A DNA stretch of 64,000 bases from Saprospiraceae bacterium (lineage in GTDB: Bacteria; Bacteroidota; Bacteroidia; Chitinophagales; Saprospiraceae), in NCBI GenBank assembly GCA_020627785.1, contig JAHDGF010000001.1, forward strand, positions 137,056 through 201,055. The letters run 5' to 3'. Numbering within the stretch: position 1 is the first letter of the stretch; every line of letters begins with the position of its first letter. Below are positions 46,177-55,899 of the stretch, in pieces. Under the pieces are notes generated by a model. That model did no database searches. It was given only the letters and a program-made list of their open reading frames with translations, and was not told the DNA's origin. The position numbers were made by a program, and so were the translations under genes.

Positions 46177-47868
46177 TTACTTTACTTTGAACGTATTGGC
46201 AAGATAACCGGGACGTTTAGAAGTGGCTGTTCCCACAAAGTTTTTATTTACAGCAATTTTATTGGTTGGCGCAAATAAAAATATAACTGGTTGGTCATTA
46301 TAAATTACTTCGTGGAATTGTTCTGTGAGACGTTCTCTTTCTGCGGTATCATTTGTTTCTCTAATCAAAGTAATTAAACTGTCTGAGGACGAAGAACTAT
46401 ATCCAGATACATTATTTCCTTTGGAGTCAATATTGTCTGAATGCCATCTTCTGTAAGGATCAATAGGAGCTAAGTCCATTGATGCGGCCAAAGCAGCGAT
46501 GTCATAATTGTAATTATAAAGATTTTCTTTCCGCATCCTTCTAATGTCTTTAGGTATTATGTTAATACCTATTCCCAGCTTTTTTGTCTCATCTTGAAGT
46601 AAGAGTGCTATTTTTTTACCAAGCTCACTTCCCGTTATTAAAAGGTCGAGCACCAATTCTTCTTTCGAACCATCAATCATTTTATCAATAGTCCCGTCTC
46701 CATTTGTATCTTTCCATCCTTCTGCTGCAAGAATTTCTTTAGCCTCTGCTGGGTTGTAAATCTTAGAAGATAATTTTTCGTTGTAAGCTCCTTGATTTGG
46801 GTGAATCGGACCTGTTAGTTCTACGCCATAGCCAAATTCAATATTGTTAATCATTGTTTGCACATTGGTTAACGCAGCTAGTGCTTTTCGAATAGCAGGA
46901 TCTTTTAGGATTTTGTCTTTATTATTTAATGCCAGGTAGTAAAGTCTAGTAGAAGGTGAGGTGAGGTAACTTGCTTCTTTATATGCTTCATTTAATTGTT
47001 TAAAATTTGCTGCGCTAAGACCATTTATTACGTCTATTTCTCCATCCTTAAAAGCAGTGACTGCTGCCAATTCATCTGCAAGAATTTTAAATTCCATTCG
47101 GTTTACATTGGCCAAAAGAAAAGGATTATCCTTTTCCTTTGCTCCCCAGAAATTCGGAGTTTTTTCTAGAGTTACCATTTGATCAGTAATCCAATCTTTT
47201 AATTCGTAAGGTCCATTACATGTCGTTCCTTTGAAGTTTTTTGGGTCGTTGAATCCAGCAATAAATTCAGTTAATTCTGGATTCGATTCAGCAGTCATTT
47301 CTTTTATTTCTGCTAAACTGTGATTCATGATTTTATCTACATTTTCATAAGTATGCGAAGGAAGTAGATATGGTGTGCAAGTAATCTCTAATGAAAGCAT
47401 ATATGAGTCATCAATATATACCTTACAACTATGTTCATCAATTATTTCTAAGGCATTGATTTGCCTCATGTAAGGTTTCCATGACTTTACAACGGTTTCA
47501 GAGTGAAGGACTGATTTAATAGTAAACTCATAATCTTTGGTGGTTATAGGTTTTCCATCATTCCAAGTAATACCTTTTTTAAAATTTAATTGGTAGTAAC
47601 TTCCTTTCTCATCTTTTTTCAAAGAAGGTATCTCTTCTATCAGAATGGGAAATAGTGTTAATTCTTTTGGATGGTAATCTGCTAATGGAAGGTGCATGTA
47701 CTGAAAAACTTCTCTACCAATAGATCTCGGATCATATACAGGATTTAATCTTTCTGGATCTTGAGGCAGAAGAATCTTAATGCTATCAATCTTATTGGCT
47801 TCTTGCTCATTAGCACAAGAAAGTAAGAGAAAAAGAAGTAAAAATGATAGAAACTTTAGCGGATTCAT
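46177..47868 (-). CDS. Extracellular solute-binding lipoprotein, family 5
   Basis: 563 residues; lipoprotein signal ending in LLFLLLSC. SBP family 5 features are seen: the N-terminal ILLPQDPERLNPVYDPRS, YQLNFKKGITWNDGKPITTKDYEF split as in the family, and the C-terminal YNDQPVIFLFAPTNKIAVN. It binds peptides or related solutes and hands them to the permease pair downstream, 10 bases away in the same orientation. A calcium-like acidic DTNGDGTIDKM stretch near residue 390 is unusual for the family but may be a loop. Confidence 0.88.
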   Translation of the reverse strand: MNPLKFLSFLLLFLLLSCANEQEANKIDSIKILLPQDPERLNPVYDPRSIGREVFQYMHLPLADYHPKELTLFPILIEEIPSLKKDEKGSYYQLNFKKGITWNDGKPITTKDYEFTIKSVLHSETVVKSWKPYMRQINALEIIDEHSCKVYIDDSYMLSLEITCTPYLLPSHTYENVDKIMNHSLAEIKEMTAESNPELTEFIAGFNDPKNFKGTTCNGPYELKDWITDQMVTLEKTPNFWGAKEKDNPFLLANVNRMEFKILADELAAVTAFKDGEIDVINGLSAANFKQLNEAYKEASYLTSPSTRLYYLALNNKDKILKDPAIRKALAALTNVQTMINNIEFGYGVELTGPIHPNQGAYNEKLSSKIYNPAEAKEILAAEGWKDTNGDGTIDKMIDGSKEELVLDLLITGSELGKKIALLLQDETKKLGIGINIIPKDIRRMRKENLYNYNYDIAALAASMDLAPIDPYRRWHSDNIDSKGNNVSGYSSSSSDSLITLIRETNDTAERERLTEQFHEVIYNDQPVIFLFAPTNKIAVNKNFVGTATSKRPGYLANTFKVK

Positions 47869-47932
47869 GGTTTCAGCTTAACTTGTCACTAAGATAGCAA
47901 ACAATTTCTAGGCTATTCTATTATATGATTGG

Positions 47933-48853
47933 ATGAAAAAGACAATTGTTATAACCGGCGGGACAGGTCTTATAGGAAAAAGACTTTCCGAATTATTTTC
48001 TAAAGAAAACTATGACCTTCGAATTCTGACAAGAACGAAGCGATCCGCACATGATAATATTAGCTATTATACTTGGGATCCTTTAAACGGAGAAATAGAT
48101 AATTCTGTATTTGAGAATTCTGATTATGTGATTACTCTGGCTGGAGCAGGAATAGCTGATAAACGGTGGACTGAAAAGCGTAAACGATTAATTATAGATT
48201 CAAGGGTTAAAGGGAATGAATTAGTAAGGACAACATTAGCTAAATTAAATCATAGGCCTAAGGCAATTATTTCTGCTTCTGCGATAGGATTTTATGGAGA
48301 CAGAGCGGATGAGGTCCTTACGGAATCCTCTGATGCTGGTTCGCAGGAATTCCTAACTGAAAGTACCTTAGCGTGGGAGGAGTCAATTCAAAAATTATCA
48401 GATTCTACAGACCGCTTGAGTATTTTTAGAATTGGAATAGTTCTTAGCACCAAAGGTGGAGCGTTGGAGAAAATGCTTTTGCCTTTAAATTTTGGAATCA
48501 GCGGTTACTTTGGAAATGGGAAACAATATTATTCTTGGATACACATCGATGACATTTGCTCCATGTTTATGGAAGCTATGGAAAACCCAAAATGGGAAGG
48601 AATATATAATGGGGTTAGCCCAAATCCTTTGCCTTTGAAAAAATTTGCGAAAGCGATAAAAACCTCAAAACTACCGTTTGGAATAGCAGCACCAGTGCCT
48701 AAAGGATTATTACAAATTGCCATGGGTGAGATGACTAAAATGCTAACCAATAGCACTAGGGTAGTCCCAAAACGAGCTCTAAGTCAGGGATTTGAATTTC
48801 AATTCACTGATCTAAAGTTGGCTGTTTCGGATTTAATAAAATACAAGAAATAG
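47933..48853 (+). CDS. TIGR01777-family epimerase (YfcH-like)
   Basis: 306 residues. Extended SDR fold with the NAD-binding GGTGLIGKRLSELF at the N-terminus, SASAIGFYGDRADEVLTE, the middle FRIGIVLSTKGGALEKML and YFGNGKQYYSWIHIDD segment, and a C-terminal DUF1731-type domain. Substrate unknown for the family. It has no clear operon partner and is convergent with the next gene. Confidence 0.85.
   Translation: MKKTIVITGGTGLIGKRLSELFSKENYDLRILTRTKRSAHDNISYYTWDPLNGEIDNSVFENSDYVITLAGAGIADKRWTEKRKRLIIDSRVKGNELVRTTLAKLNHRPKAIISASAIGFYGDRADEVLTESSDAGSQEFLTESTLAWEESIQKLSDSTDRLSIFRIGIVLSTKGGALEKMLLPLNFGISGYFGNGKQYYSWIHIDDICSMFMEAMENPKWEGIYNGVSPNPLPLKKFAKAIKTSKLPFGIAAPVPKGLLQIAMGEMTKMLTNSTRVVPKRALSQGFEFQFTDLKLAVSDLIKYKK
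48645..48655 (+). repeat. TTGCGNAAGCG motif copy inside the TIGR01777 epimerase gene
   Basis: Core TTGCGAAAGCG, sense, encoding part of KKFAKAIK and followed by ATAAA. Confidence 0.7.
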
Positions 48854-48863
48854 AAAGGCGAAA

Positions 48864-49292
48864 CTATGGTTCAAATATTTCTATGGTCTTATTAGCCTTT
48901 ATCATATCTGTGAACTTGCCTTTAAATCTTGTAGCCCGAACCATGTGATTATCTATCCAGTGATAATTTCCTCCTCTTGGTTTACCCATTAACAACCCAT
49001 GATATTTAAAGTCATATTTTTTAAGCCAAGCCTCGGTTACTTCTCTATGTGCCTCTGTCCTTGAAGTGAAGAAGGTAATAATGTGTCCATCTTCATACCA
49101 TTTGTTTATGGTTTCTAACGCATCTGGGTAGAGTTCAGCTGTTACCATTCTTTCTGGCTCCTCATTGGGAATATCATCACAGATGGTACCGTCAATATCT
49201 ATTAAAAAATTTCTAACCTCTTCATCAAGAATTGGACTTAATAATTTTCCATCCTCTCCTTTGATGGTTTGTAGATCATGATTTTTTGACAT
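48864..49292 (-). CDS. HAD-like hydrolase
   Basis: 142 residues from ATG 49292 (MSKNHDLQTIKG). The frame is open to 49352 but that would overlap the M23 gene, and an ATG with 11 bases after the neighbour's stop is the likelier start. HAD motif I is LIDIDGTICDD, with FTSRTEAHREVTEAWLK as motif II region and GKPRGGNYHWIDNHM as the last motif. Small phosphatases of this kind are common beside nucleotide-sugar genes, but no partner here tells the substrate. Confidence 0.75.
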   Translation of the reverse strand: MSKNHDLQTIKGEDGKLLSPILDEEVRNFLIDIDGTICDDIPNEEPERMVTAELYPDALETINKWYEDGHIITFFTSRTEAHREVTEAWLKKYDFKYHGLLMGKPRGGNYHWIDNHMVRATRFKGKFTDMIKANKTIEIFEP

Positions 49293-49303
49293 CAAATATT
49301 TTT

Positions 49304-50140
49304 TTAAAATGAAACATAGTGGATTGGATCTAAGGCCATTCCTTTGTACCACAGCTCAAAATGTAGATGAGGACCGGTTGTTTGTTCTCCTGTATTACCA
49401 ATGATGGCAATGGCTTCTCCGGATTTGACAAGGTCTCCAGTCTTTTTTAATAAAGCTGAGTTATGTTTATAAATTGAAATTACATTGTCTGGGTGTTGAA
49501 CACTGATTGTATTACCTGTCTGAATACTCCAATCAGCATTTATTACCATCCCGTCAGCTACTGCAGAGATGGGTGAATTTTTGGGAGCAATTACATCAAT
49601 ACCATAATGATCTTCAAGTGCATTAAAACCAGCACTAATTCTGCCACGTACAGGTGAAACTAAATGCCTCAATTTATTTCTTAAAGCCTTTTCATCAGTG
49701 TTTGCAACCTTAGGTGTTTTTTGTGCAACAGTGGTCTCTGTACTTAAGGTTTTTTCTTCTATTTGTAATACTTCAGGACTTGATTCTAATATGGTATTTG
49801 AATCTCCATTAATCATTTTTGTAAGTCCATTTATATAGACATTCTGACTTTGAAGTGCTGTTTCTAATTCAATGACTTGTTTGTTTAATTCGATAAATGC
49901 GCTACTACTTTTAACATCGTCATATCCAAAAACAAGTTCTTTGACCGGTTTAAATGAAAAAACGAAGAAAAAAAGCATGAAACACAACAAGAAAATGAAC
50001 AAAAACAGGCCTATAAGTGCAAGAATTGAGAAATTGAAGCTGCGTATTTCTCTGTAGCTACTAGTCTCAAGAATTGACATCCTGTAACTCGTTCTTAAGT
50101 TATTCAGGAAGTTATTTGAATCTTTGGACGTACTATTCAT
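49304..50140 (-). CDS. M23 family cell-wall peptidase
   Basis: 278 residues with one transmembrane segment near residues 35-60 (LIGLFLFIFLLCFMLFFF), a coiled-coil-like region, and a C-terminal LytM domain: DHYGIDVIAPKNSPISAVADG, the His in SIYKHNS, and GPHLHFELW with the HxH zinc motif. Family members cut peptidoglycan cross-bridges. The catalytic residues appear complete, so it is likely an active hydrolase rather than an EnvC-like activator. It is cotranscribed with the HAD-like gene by spacing. Confidence 0.88.
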   Translation of the reverse strand: MNSTSKDSNNFLNNLRTSYRMSILETSSYREIRSFNFSILALIGLFLFIFLLCFMLFFFVFSFKPVKELVFGYDDVKSSSAFIELNKQVIELETALQSQNVYINGLTKMINGDSNTILESSPEVLQIEEKTLSTETTVAQKTPKVANTDEKALRNKLRHLVSPVRGRISAGFNALEDHYGIDVIAPKNSPISAVADGMVINADWSIQTGNTISVQHPDNVISIYKHNSALLKKTGDLVKSGEAIAIIGNTGEQTTGPHLHFELWYKGMALDPIHYVSF

Positions 50141-50225
50141 AGAATATTAACTCAATTTTGACTTTAAACCACTAAAAGCCCCTAAAATTGTGAATTTTAA
50201 AATAATTTTGCGCAAAATCAGTTAT

Positions 50226-50233
50226 TACATTTG
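50226..50233 (+). promoter_or_regulatory. Possible -7 box of the porW/sprE-like gene
   Basis: TACATTTG fits TAnnTTTG 57 bases before the start codon. A 14-base palindrome ATTTTGCGCAAAAT (50205-50218) lies just upstream and may overlap the -33 region; no TTG is found at standard spacing. Confidence 0.3.
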
Positions 50234-50289
50234 ATATTGCTGATACCCAGACTTCACAGTAAGCACTCATTCACAAAAATATTATAACG

Positions 50290-53187
50290 TTGAATATTAT
50301 AAGGTCTTGTGCCATCATATTAACTCTATGCCTTCTTAGTTCATGTGTAACTAAAAAGAAGAAGAGCGATATTAGTGGAACTAAGCGTTTTTATCATAAT
50401 ACGACAGCATATTATAATGCCTTCTTTAATGCTGAAGAATTGATGGCAGAGAGCATACTGAATATGCAGTCTGCGCACATAGATAATTACAATCAGATTT
50501 TAAGTGTTTACGATTATACCAATCTCCAAAATCCAAAACTAGAGGCTAATAACCTAGATGTGGCCATTGAGAAGGTTTCAAAATCTGCCGCTTTACACAG
50601 ACAATCTCATTGGGTAGATGATTGCTATGTAATGATCGGTAGAGCCCAATTTTATAAGCAAGATTTTGAGACTGCTGAGGAAACTCTATTGTTTTTTGAA
50701 GAAGAGTTTGATGAGAAGAATCCTTACGGCAAAAATTATGATCCTGGTAAGAACGCTTCAAGGGCAGAAAGAGAAATGCAAAGAAAGAAAGCGAAGAAGG
50801 CTAATGAAGCAGAAAGAGCAGAAAAGAAAAAAGCCAAAAAGAAAACTGATAAGCAAAAGAAAAAGGATCGAGAAGACGAACAGAAAAAGAGAGCCAAAGA
50901 AAGAAAACAAGAGTTAAAGGATAGAAAAAAGAACAAAGGGAAAAGACCTACTCGAGGGGAAACTAGCACAACTAAAACTGTTGACAAAGAAGTAGTCGAA
51001 AAGCAAGAAGAGAAAAAAGAGGACAAAAAGAAGGAGGAAGAAGAAGAGGAAGTACTCAAAGATGGGCCCTTTAAACACAACACTTCATACTGGGAAGGTT
51101 TATATTGGTTGGGAAGAACTCTGATTGAAAGAGAGAATTTTTCTTCAGCCGAATATTACTTTAATAAGGTGACGGGTTCAAATACAACCATGGAGTTACG
51201 AAAAGAAATTCCAGTGGCCCGTGCTCATTTACATATGAAGACCAAGGAGTATGACGAGGCATTAGGGTTTTTAGAACAGGCAATTCAAGCTTCTAAAGAC
51301 AAAGCTAAAAATGCAAGATATGCATACATACGCGCTCAAATTTATGAAAGACTAGGTAACACCAATGCGGCCTTTGCGGAGTATGAAAGATGTAGATCGT
51401 TTAAGCCTAATTTTTCAATGGCATTTTATGCAGATCTTAATGAAATAAAATTATCTCATGCCTCAGGTAAAATTGATTCCAAAACGGCAATCTCTAAAAT
51501 GGAGAAGATGTTGAAGGAAGAAAAATATGCTGAGTTCCTAGGTCCAATTTATTTCTCTATCGGTGAAGTGATGTTAAACGATGGGAACACTGGAATGGCC
51601 ATTGAAACCTTTAAAAAGGCTACAACAGAAGGGGGAACTTCTGATCCAGAGATATACTACAAGCTTGCAACCTTGTTATTTAATCAAGAGGATTACGCTT
51701 CCGCAAAAACATACTACGATAAAACTTTAGAGTTGATGCCAAAATCTGATGAGCGTTACACTGAAGTGAAAAAGTATGCGAGCAACCTAAAAGATATTGC
51801 CATTGCCATTCAACAGATTGAATTGCAAGACAGTCTTTTGACTTTGGTTGAATTACCAGAGGATGAATTAAGGGCGTGGGCAGAAGATGCGATAAAAAAT
51901 GCGCCAGCAGAAATTGTGGTTGTAGAAGAACCTAAATCTCCATCTGGAGCAGGTGGGTCAAACAGAAGATATGGATCAGGTCGGAGTAGTTTCTTTGCCT
52001 ATAATCCAATTGCATTAAATCAAGGCCGGTCAGAATTTCAAAGAAAATGGGGTAATGATAAGGTGCTTGAAGATAACTGGAGAAGGTCTTCAGTTTCGAG
52101 TAGCTTCAATGATGAGGTACAGGTTTCAGAGGATGGAGAGATCACCGTATCAGATGATCAAATTGACGAGTACTTAAAGCAATTGCCTTTAACTAAAATT
52201 GAAAAAGATCTAGCAAAAAGAAAGTTGTCAGAATCTTTGTTCGATCTCGGGTTGATGTATAGAGATAGGTTAGAGAAAATTTCAAAATCTGAGCAAATAC
52301 TTACTCAGCTGATAGCAGAGTTTCCAACTTTCAATAGAATGGATCAAGTATACTTCTACCAATACTTGAATAATCTTGATCTTAATAATACTAGTGAGGC
52401 AAATAGATTCAAAAGATTATTGCTTGAAAAGTTCCCAGACTCACATTATTCTAAGATTGCAAATGATCCTAATTATGTTCAAGAAAAATTAGCTGAGGAA
52501 AATGCATTGTCTAGATTTTATGATCAGACATACGTTTATTTTGATCAGCAAAAGTTTGATACGGTACTAGACAGAGTCAATGAATCTAACAGCAAGTTTG
52601 GAGAGAAAAATGAACTTGCCGCTAAGTTTATGTTATTGGGTGCTATATCTATGGGCCATGTAAGTGGGCAAGAAGAATATATTAAAGAACTAGAACAGCT
52701 TATCAAACGTTTTCCAGGTTCTGAAGAAAGCCGTAGGGCGAAAGAGATTCTAAGATTCTTAAAAGGAGATTCAGAAGCATTTAATAAAATTCTTTACGAT
52801 GAAGAAACGCTTTCTTTTGAGAAAGAGCCTAAGGCTTTACACTATGGTATCGTGGTTTTATTTGATGTTTCAGGAAAAGAAGTAGATCAAACTAAAGCAA
52901 GTATTTCAAAGTTTAATAATCAGTTCTTCAAGTCTAAAAGATTACAACAATCTAACATTGCCTTGAACCCAAAGAATAATAGCCACATGATTCTAATACG
53001 AAAGTTTACGGATGAAGCAAAGGCAATGGATTATTACAATACAGTATTGAAGAATGAAGGTACCTTCATAACCAATGATGTGAATTATGAATTCTATCCT
53101 GTAACTCAAAAGAATTACAGAGAAATCATAAAAAAGAGATCAATAGGAGCCTATCGGGCATTCTTCGAAGAAGAATACACCCAATAG
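50290..53187 (+). CDS. PorW/SprE-like type IX secretion lipoprotein
   Basis: 965 residues starting with TTG at 50290, which gives MNIIRSCAIILTLCLLSSC, a proper lipoprotein signal with Cys19. KRFYHNTTAYYNAFFNAEE and the many TPR-like helices match PorW/SprE, a periplasmic TPR lipoprotein needed for T9SS and gliding. The TPR array is broken by a highly charged insert (about residues 155-255) of Lys/Glu/Arg repeats such as KKAKKANEAERAEKKKAKKK. The C-terminal 100 residues are beta-rich (EKEPKALHYGIVVLF, HMILIRKFTDE). The presence of T9SS cargo in the window fits. Confidence 0.8.
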   Translation: MNIIRSCAIILTLCLLSSCVTKKKKSDISGTKRFYHNTTAYYNAFFNAEELMAESILNMQSAHIDNYNQILSVYDYTNLQNPKLEANNLDVAIEKVSKSAALHRQSHWVDDCYVMIGRAQFYKQDFETAEETLLFFEEEFDEKNPYGKNYDPGKNASRAEREMQRKKAKKANEAERAEKKKAKKKTDKQKKKDREDEQKKRAKERKQELKDRKKNKGKRPTRGETSTTKTVDKEVVEKQEEKKEDKKKEEEEEEVLKDGPFKHNTSYWEGLYWLGRTLIERENFSSAEYYFNKVTGSNTTMELRKEIPVARAHLHMKTKEYDEALGFLEQAIQASKDKAKNARYAYIRAQIYERLGNTNAAFAEYERCRSFKPNFSMAFYADLNEIKLSHASGKIDSKTAISKMEKMLKEEKYAEFLGPIYFSIGEVMLNDGNTGMAIETFKKATTEGGTSDPEIYYKLATLLFNQEDYASAKTYYDKTLELMPKSDERYTEVKKYASNLKDIAIAIQQIELQDSLLTLVELPEDELRAWAEDAIKNAPAEIVVVEEPKSPSGAGGSNRRYGSGRSSFFAYNPIALNQGRSEFQRKWGNDKVLEDNWRRSSVSSSFNDEVQVSEDGEITVSDDQIDEYLKQLPLTKIEKDLAKRKLSESLFDLGLMYRDRLEKISKSEQILTQLIAEFPTFNRMDQVYFYQYLNNLDLNNTSEANRFKRLLLEKFPDSHYSKIANDPNYVQEKLAEENALSRFYDQTYVYFDQQKFDTVLDRVNESNSKFGEKNELAAKFMLLGAISMGHVSGQEEYIKELEQLIKRFPGSEESRRAKEILRFLKGDSEAFNKILYDEETLSFEKEPKALHYGIVVLFDVSGKEVDQTKASISKFNNQFFKSKRLQQSNIALNPKNNSHMILIRKFTDEAKAMDYYNTVLKNEGTFITNDVNYEFYPVTQKNYREIIKKRSIGAYRAFFEEEYTQ

Positions 53188-53215
53188 GTCAATTAGTTTT
53201 TGGTTTTAGAAGTTG

Positions 53216-53644
53216 TTACTCTGTTTCAATAATTTCCTTGTACAAGATTGGTTGTTTATACTCTTGTTTTAGGGTGTGCTTGATTACATCAAAAGCTGTA
53301 ACTACACCTTTAAATTCATTTCTCAGATTTACTACTGGTAGAGTTTTAAATCGTTTATCCATAAACAGTTCGGCTGCAGTACCTACCTTATCTAAAGGAG
53401 AGATTTTGATGATGTTTTTACACATAATCTGAGAAACATTGGTTTCTTCCGGTTGTCCATTATTCATTTGGAATTTCCACAAGTCATGTGTTGTTACCAT
53501 TCCGACTAATTGACCTTGATCAACGACTGGGAGCTGTTGTACTTTAGCATCAATCATCAATTGAGTTAGTTCCTTTAAAGATTGGTTGGGAGTAGCAACT
53601 GTAGGGTGAGTAGTCATGATTTTGCGTACTTCTTGATTCAGCAT
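53216..53644 (-). CDS. CBS domain pair protein
   Basis: 142 residues: two CBS motifs. The first begins MTTHPTVATPNQSLKELTQLM and contains QLPVVDQGQLVGMVTTHDL; the second contains MDKRFKTLPVVNLRNEFKGVVTA, split for length. No other domain. Such pairs bind adenine nucleotides and act as energy sensors or regulatory subunits; the partner is not evident. It is convergent with the porW-like gene. The 211 bases to the next gene show nothing I recognise. Confidence 0.88.
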   Translation of the reverse strand: MLNQEVRKIMTTHPTVATPNQSLKELTQLMIDAKVQQLPVVDQGQLVGMVTTHDLWKFQMNNGQPEETNVSQIMCKNIIKISPLDKVGTAAELFMDKRFKTLPVVNLRNEFKGVVTAFDVIKHTLKQEYKQPILYKEIIETE

Positions 53645-53855
53645 ATCATTGGTTTTTAATGGTTACAAAATGTAATCCGACGCCTCTGCGATATAATATA
53701 CGCATAATACTTCCAATAGTCAAGATTAAATATTGATTACTGAGTTTTAGGGCAACCATTCTTTGGTTTGCTAATCATATTATTATTTCCTTTCAACTAA
53801 AATCTAAAGGCCGAAAAAGAAAACTAAAAAACAACAAACCATATCTTGTTATCTA

Positions 53856-54653
53856 ATGGGATACTACACTGGTAAAAAAGTTTGGATTACTGGAGCAAGT
53901 GCTGGAATTGGTCGGGCTTTAGCTCATGCGTTTATAAAGGAAGGCGCTAGCTTGATTCTAAGTTCAAGAAAAGTAGATGCACTCCAAAGAGTAAGGGAAG
54001 AGTGTGGTGCAGATAATATTGATATTCTACCACTTGATCTTGAGGCTCACGATGATTTAGAAAATATACTTCAGAACAATAGATCATTATATCAAGATGT
54101 GGATATACTTATTAATAATGGTGGTATATCTCAGCGCTCAAACGTCATAGATACTAATTTTGATGTTTATCGAAAGCTGATGGATGTTAACTATTTAGGT
54201 ACGATAAAGATTACTCAAAATCTACTGCCATCTTTTTTGAACCGAGGCGGGGGGCATTATGTTGTAATTTCTAGTATGGCTGGAAAGTTTGGAGTCCCTA
54301 TTAGATCTGGATATTCTGCAGCGAAGATGGCCTTACATGGCTTTTTTGATGCACTAAGGGCAGAACTCTATGATAAAAACATAAAAGTAACCATGGTTTG
54401 CCCTGGATTTGTGAAAACGGACATTTCAATAAATTCTCTTTCTGGAGATGGAAAAGCTCATAATATCATGGATGATGCGCAAGAAAAAGGGATGAATGTT
54501 AATAAATTGGCCCAAGAAATCTTAAAAGCTGTGGAAAAACAAAAAGAGGAAGTGTATTTTGGAGGCTTTAAGGAGACTAAATTGGCTATCTTTGTGTCAA
54601 GGTTATTTCCTGGTATGTTCCGGAAAATTATTAGAAAAGCGAAAGTAAATTAA
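53856..54653 (+). CDS. SDR family oxidoreductase, candidate ketosphinganine-type reductase
   Basis: 265 residues. Classical SDR: TGASAGIGR at 12-20, NNGGIS (the usual NNAG), Ser140 in YVVISSMAGK and catalytic Tyr153/Lys157 in SGYSAAK. The following RAELYDKNIKVTMVCPGF is typical of the SDR sphingolipid-reductase-like branch but also of many others. It is 10 bases upstream of an alpha-oxoamine synthase, which suggests it reduces that enzyme's 3-keto product. Length and fold do not settle the substrate. Confidence 0.8.
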   Translation: MGYYTGKKVWITGASAGIGRALAHAFIKEGASLILSSRKVDALQRVREECGADNIDILPLDLEAHDDLENILQNNRSLYQDVDILINNGGISQRSNVIDTNFDVYRKLMDVNYLGTIKITQNLLPSFLNRGGGHYVVISSMAGKFGVPIRSGYSAAKMALHGFFDALRAELYDKNIKVTMVCPGFVKTDISINSLSGDGKAHNIMDDAQEKGMNVNKLAQEILKAVEKQKEEVYFGGFKETKLAIFVSRLFPGMFRKIIRKAKVN

Positions 54654-54663
54654 CTGTTTATAT

Positions 54664-55899
54664 ATGGATATTTTTGATCGAATCAAGAAAGATATGGGAC
54701 CACTTGGGCGATATGCCCAGGTAGCAGAAGGATATTATATATTTCCTAAACTAGAAGGCGAGCTAAGTAATAGAATGACCTTTAAGGGCAAGGAAGTTAT
54801 CTGTTGGTCAATAAATAATTATTTAGGATTAGGGAATCATCCAGAAGTCAGGGCGGTAGATACGCAAGCGATGGCGGATTGGGGAATGGCATATCCAATG
54901 GGTTCTAGAATGATGTCTGGTAATACGGACTTACATGACGAACTCGAGAAGCAGTTGGCAGAATTTGAAAATAAAGAAGCAGCTGTTTTGGTAAATTTTG
55001 GATACCAAGGAATTATGTCTGCCATTGATTCTCTATTGTCGAGAAGAGATGTTGTCGTTTATGATGCTGGTTGTCATGCTTGTATCGTGGATGGTGTAAG
55101 AATGCATTCAGGAAAAAGATTGGTATTTCAACACAACGATATAGAAAGTCTTGAAAAGCAATTAAAAACTGCGACTAAAATTGCGGAAGAACAAGAAGGC
55201 GGAATCCTAGTTATCTCTGAAGGAGTTTTTGGGATGAGAGGAGATCAGGGAAAATTGAGAGAAATTGTAGCTCTGAAGGAAAAGTATCCATTTAGACTAT
55301 TAGTAGATGATGCGCATGGTTTTGGTACGCTTGGGGAAACAGGATCTGGAGCAGGCGAAGAACAAGGAGTTCAAGACGACATCGATTTATACTTTGCAAC
55401 TTTCGCTAAATCTATGGGAAGCGTTGGTGCTTTCTTAGCTGGCGATAAAGACACTGTCCAATATATTAAATACAATATGCGTTCGCAGATTTTTGCCAAG
55501 TCATTGGCTGCACCAGTTGTGGTAGGGGCAATGAAGAGGTTAGAAATGTTGAAGACGCAACCTGAGTTTAAAAATAAGCTTTGGGAAAATGTACGTCAAC
55601 TACAAGCTGGATTGAAAGAGGCTGGATTTGATATAGGTAATACCAATTCTTGTGTTTCTCCAGTATATATGAAGGGCTCTGTTGAAGAGGCGATGAAACT
55701 TGTATATGACCTAAGAGAGAATCATAGAATTTTCTGTTCTATCGTGGTTTATCCAGTGGTGCCAAAAGGAATTATTCTTTTAAGATTAATCCCTACAGCC
55801 GTGCATACTTCAGAAGATATAGTAGAAACAATTGCTGCGTTCAAAGCAGTGCAGTTGAAACTTCAGGCAGGTGCTTATGAAGCAGAGCCAGTTGTCTAG
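54664..55899 (+). CDS. Alpha-oxoamine synthase, SPT-like or cysteate acyltransferase-like
   Basis: 411 residues. PLP-dependent condensing enzyme that joins an amino acid and an acyl thioester with loss of CO2. Visible: NNYLGLGNHP, GSRMMSGNTDLHDELE, GFGTLGETGSGAGEEQG, the pair Asp215 and His218 in LLVDDAHGFG, and Lys249 in ATFAKSMGSVG, which binds PLP. His138 in AGCHAC is the stacking His. The family includes serine palmitoyltransferase, glycine C-acetyltransferase, BioF and the cysteate enzyme of sulfonolipid synthesis. Neighbours (SDR, VOC) favour a lipid role. BioF is unlikely since no biotin genes are near. Confidence 0.85.
   Translation: MDIFDRIKKDMGPLGRYAQVAEGYYIFPKLEGELSNRMTFKGKEVICWSINNYLGLGNHPEVRAVDTQAMADWGMAYPMGSRMMSGNTDLHDELEKQLAEFENKEAAVLVNFGYQGIMSAIDSLLSRRDVVVYDAGCHACIVDGVRMHSGKRLVFQHNDIESLEKQLKTATKIAEEQEGGILVISEGVFGMRGDQGKLREIVALKEKYPFRLLVDDAHGFGTLGETGSGAGEEQGVQDDIDLYFATFAKSMGSVGAFLAGDKDTVQYIKYNMRSQIFAKSLAAPVVVGAMKRLEMLKTQPEFKNKLWENVRQLQAGLKEAGFDIGNTNSCVSPVYMKGSVEEAMKLVYDLRENHRIFCSIVVYPVVPKGIILLRLIPTAVHTSEDIVETIAAFKAVQLKLQAGAYEAEPVV

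Noticed and set aside
50736-51083. A Ser/Phe-rich antisense frame
   Set aside because: Antisense of the Lys/Glu-rich insert in the porW-like gene.
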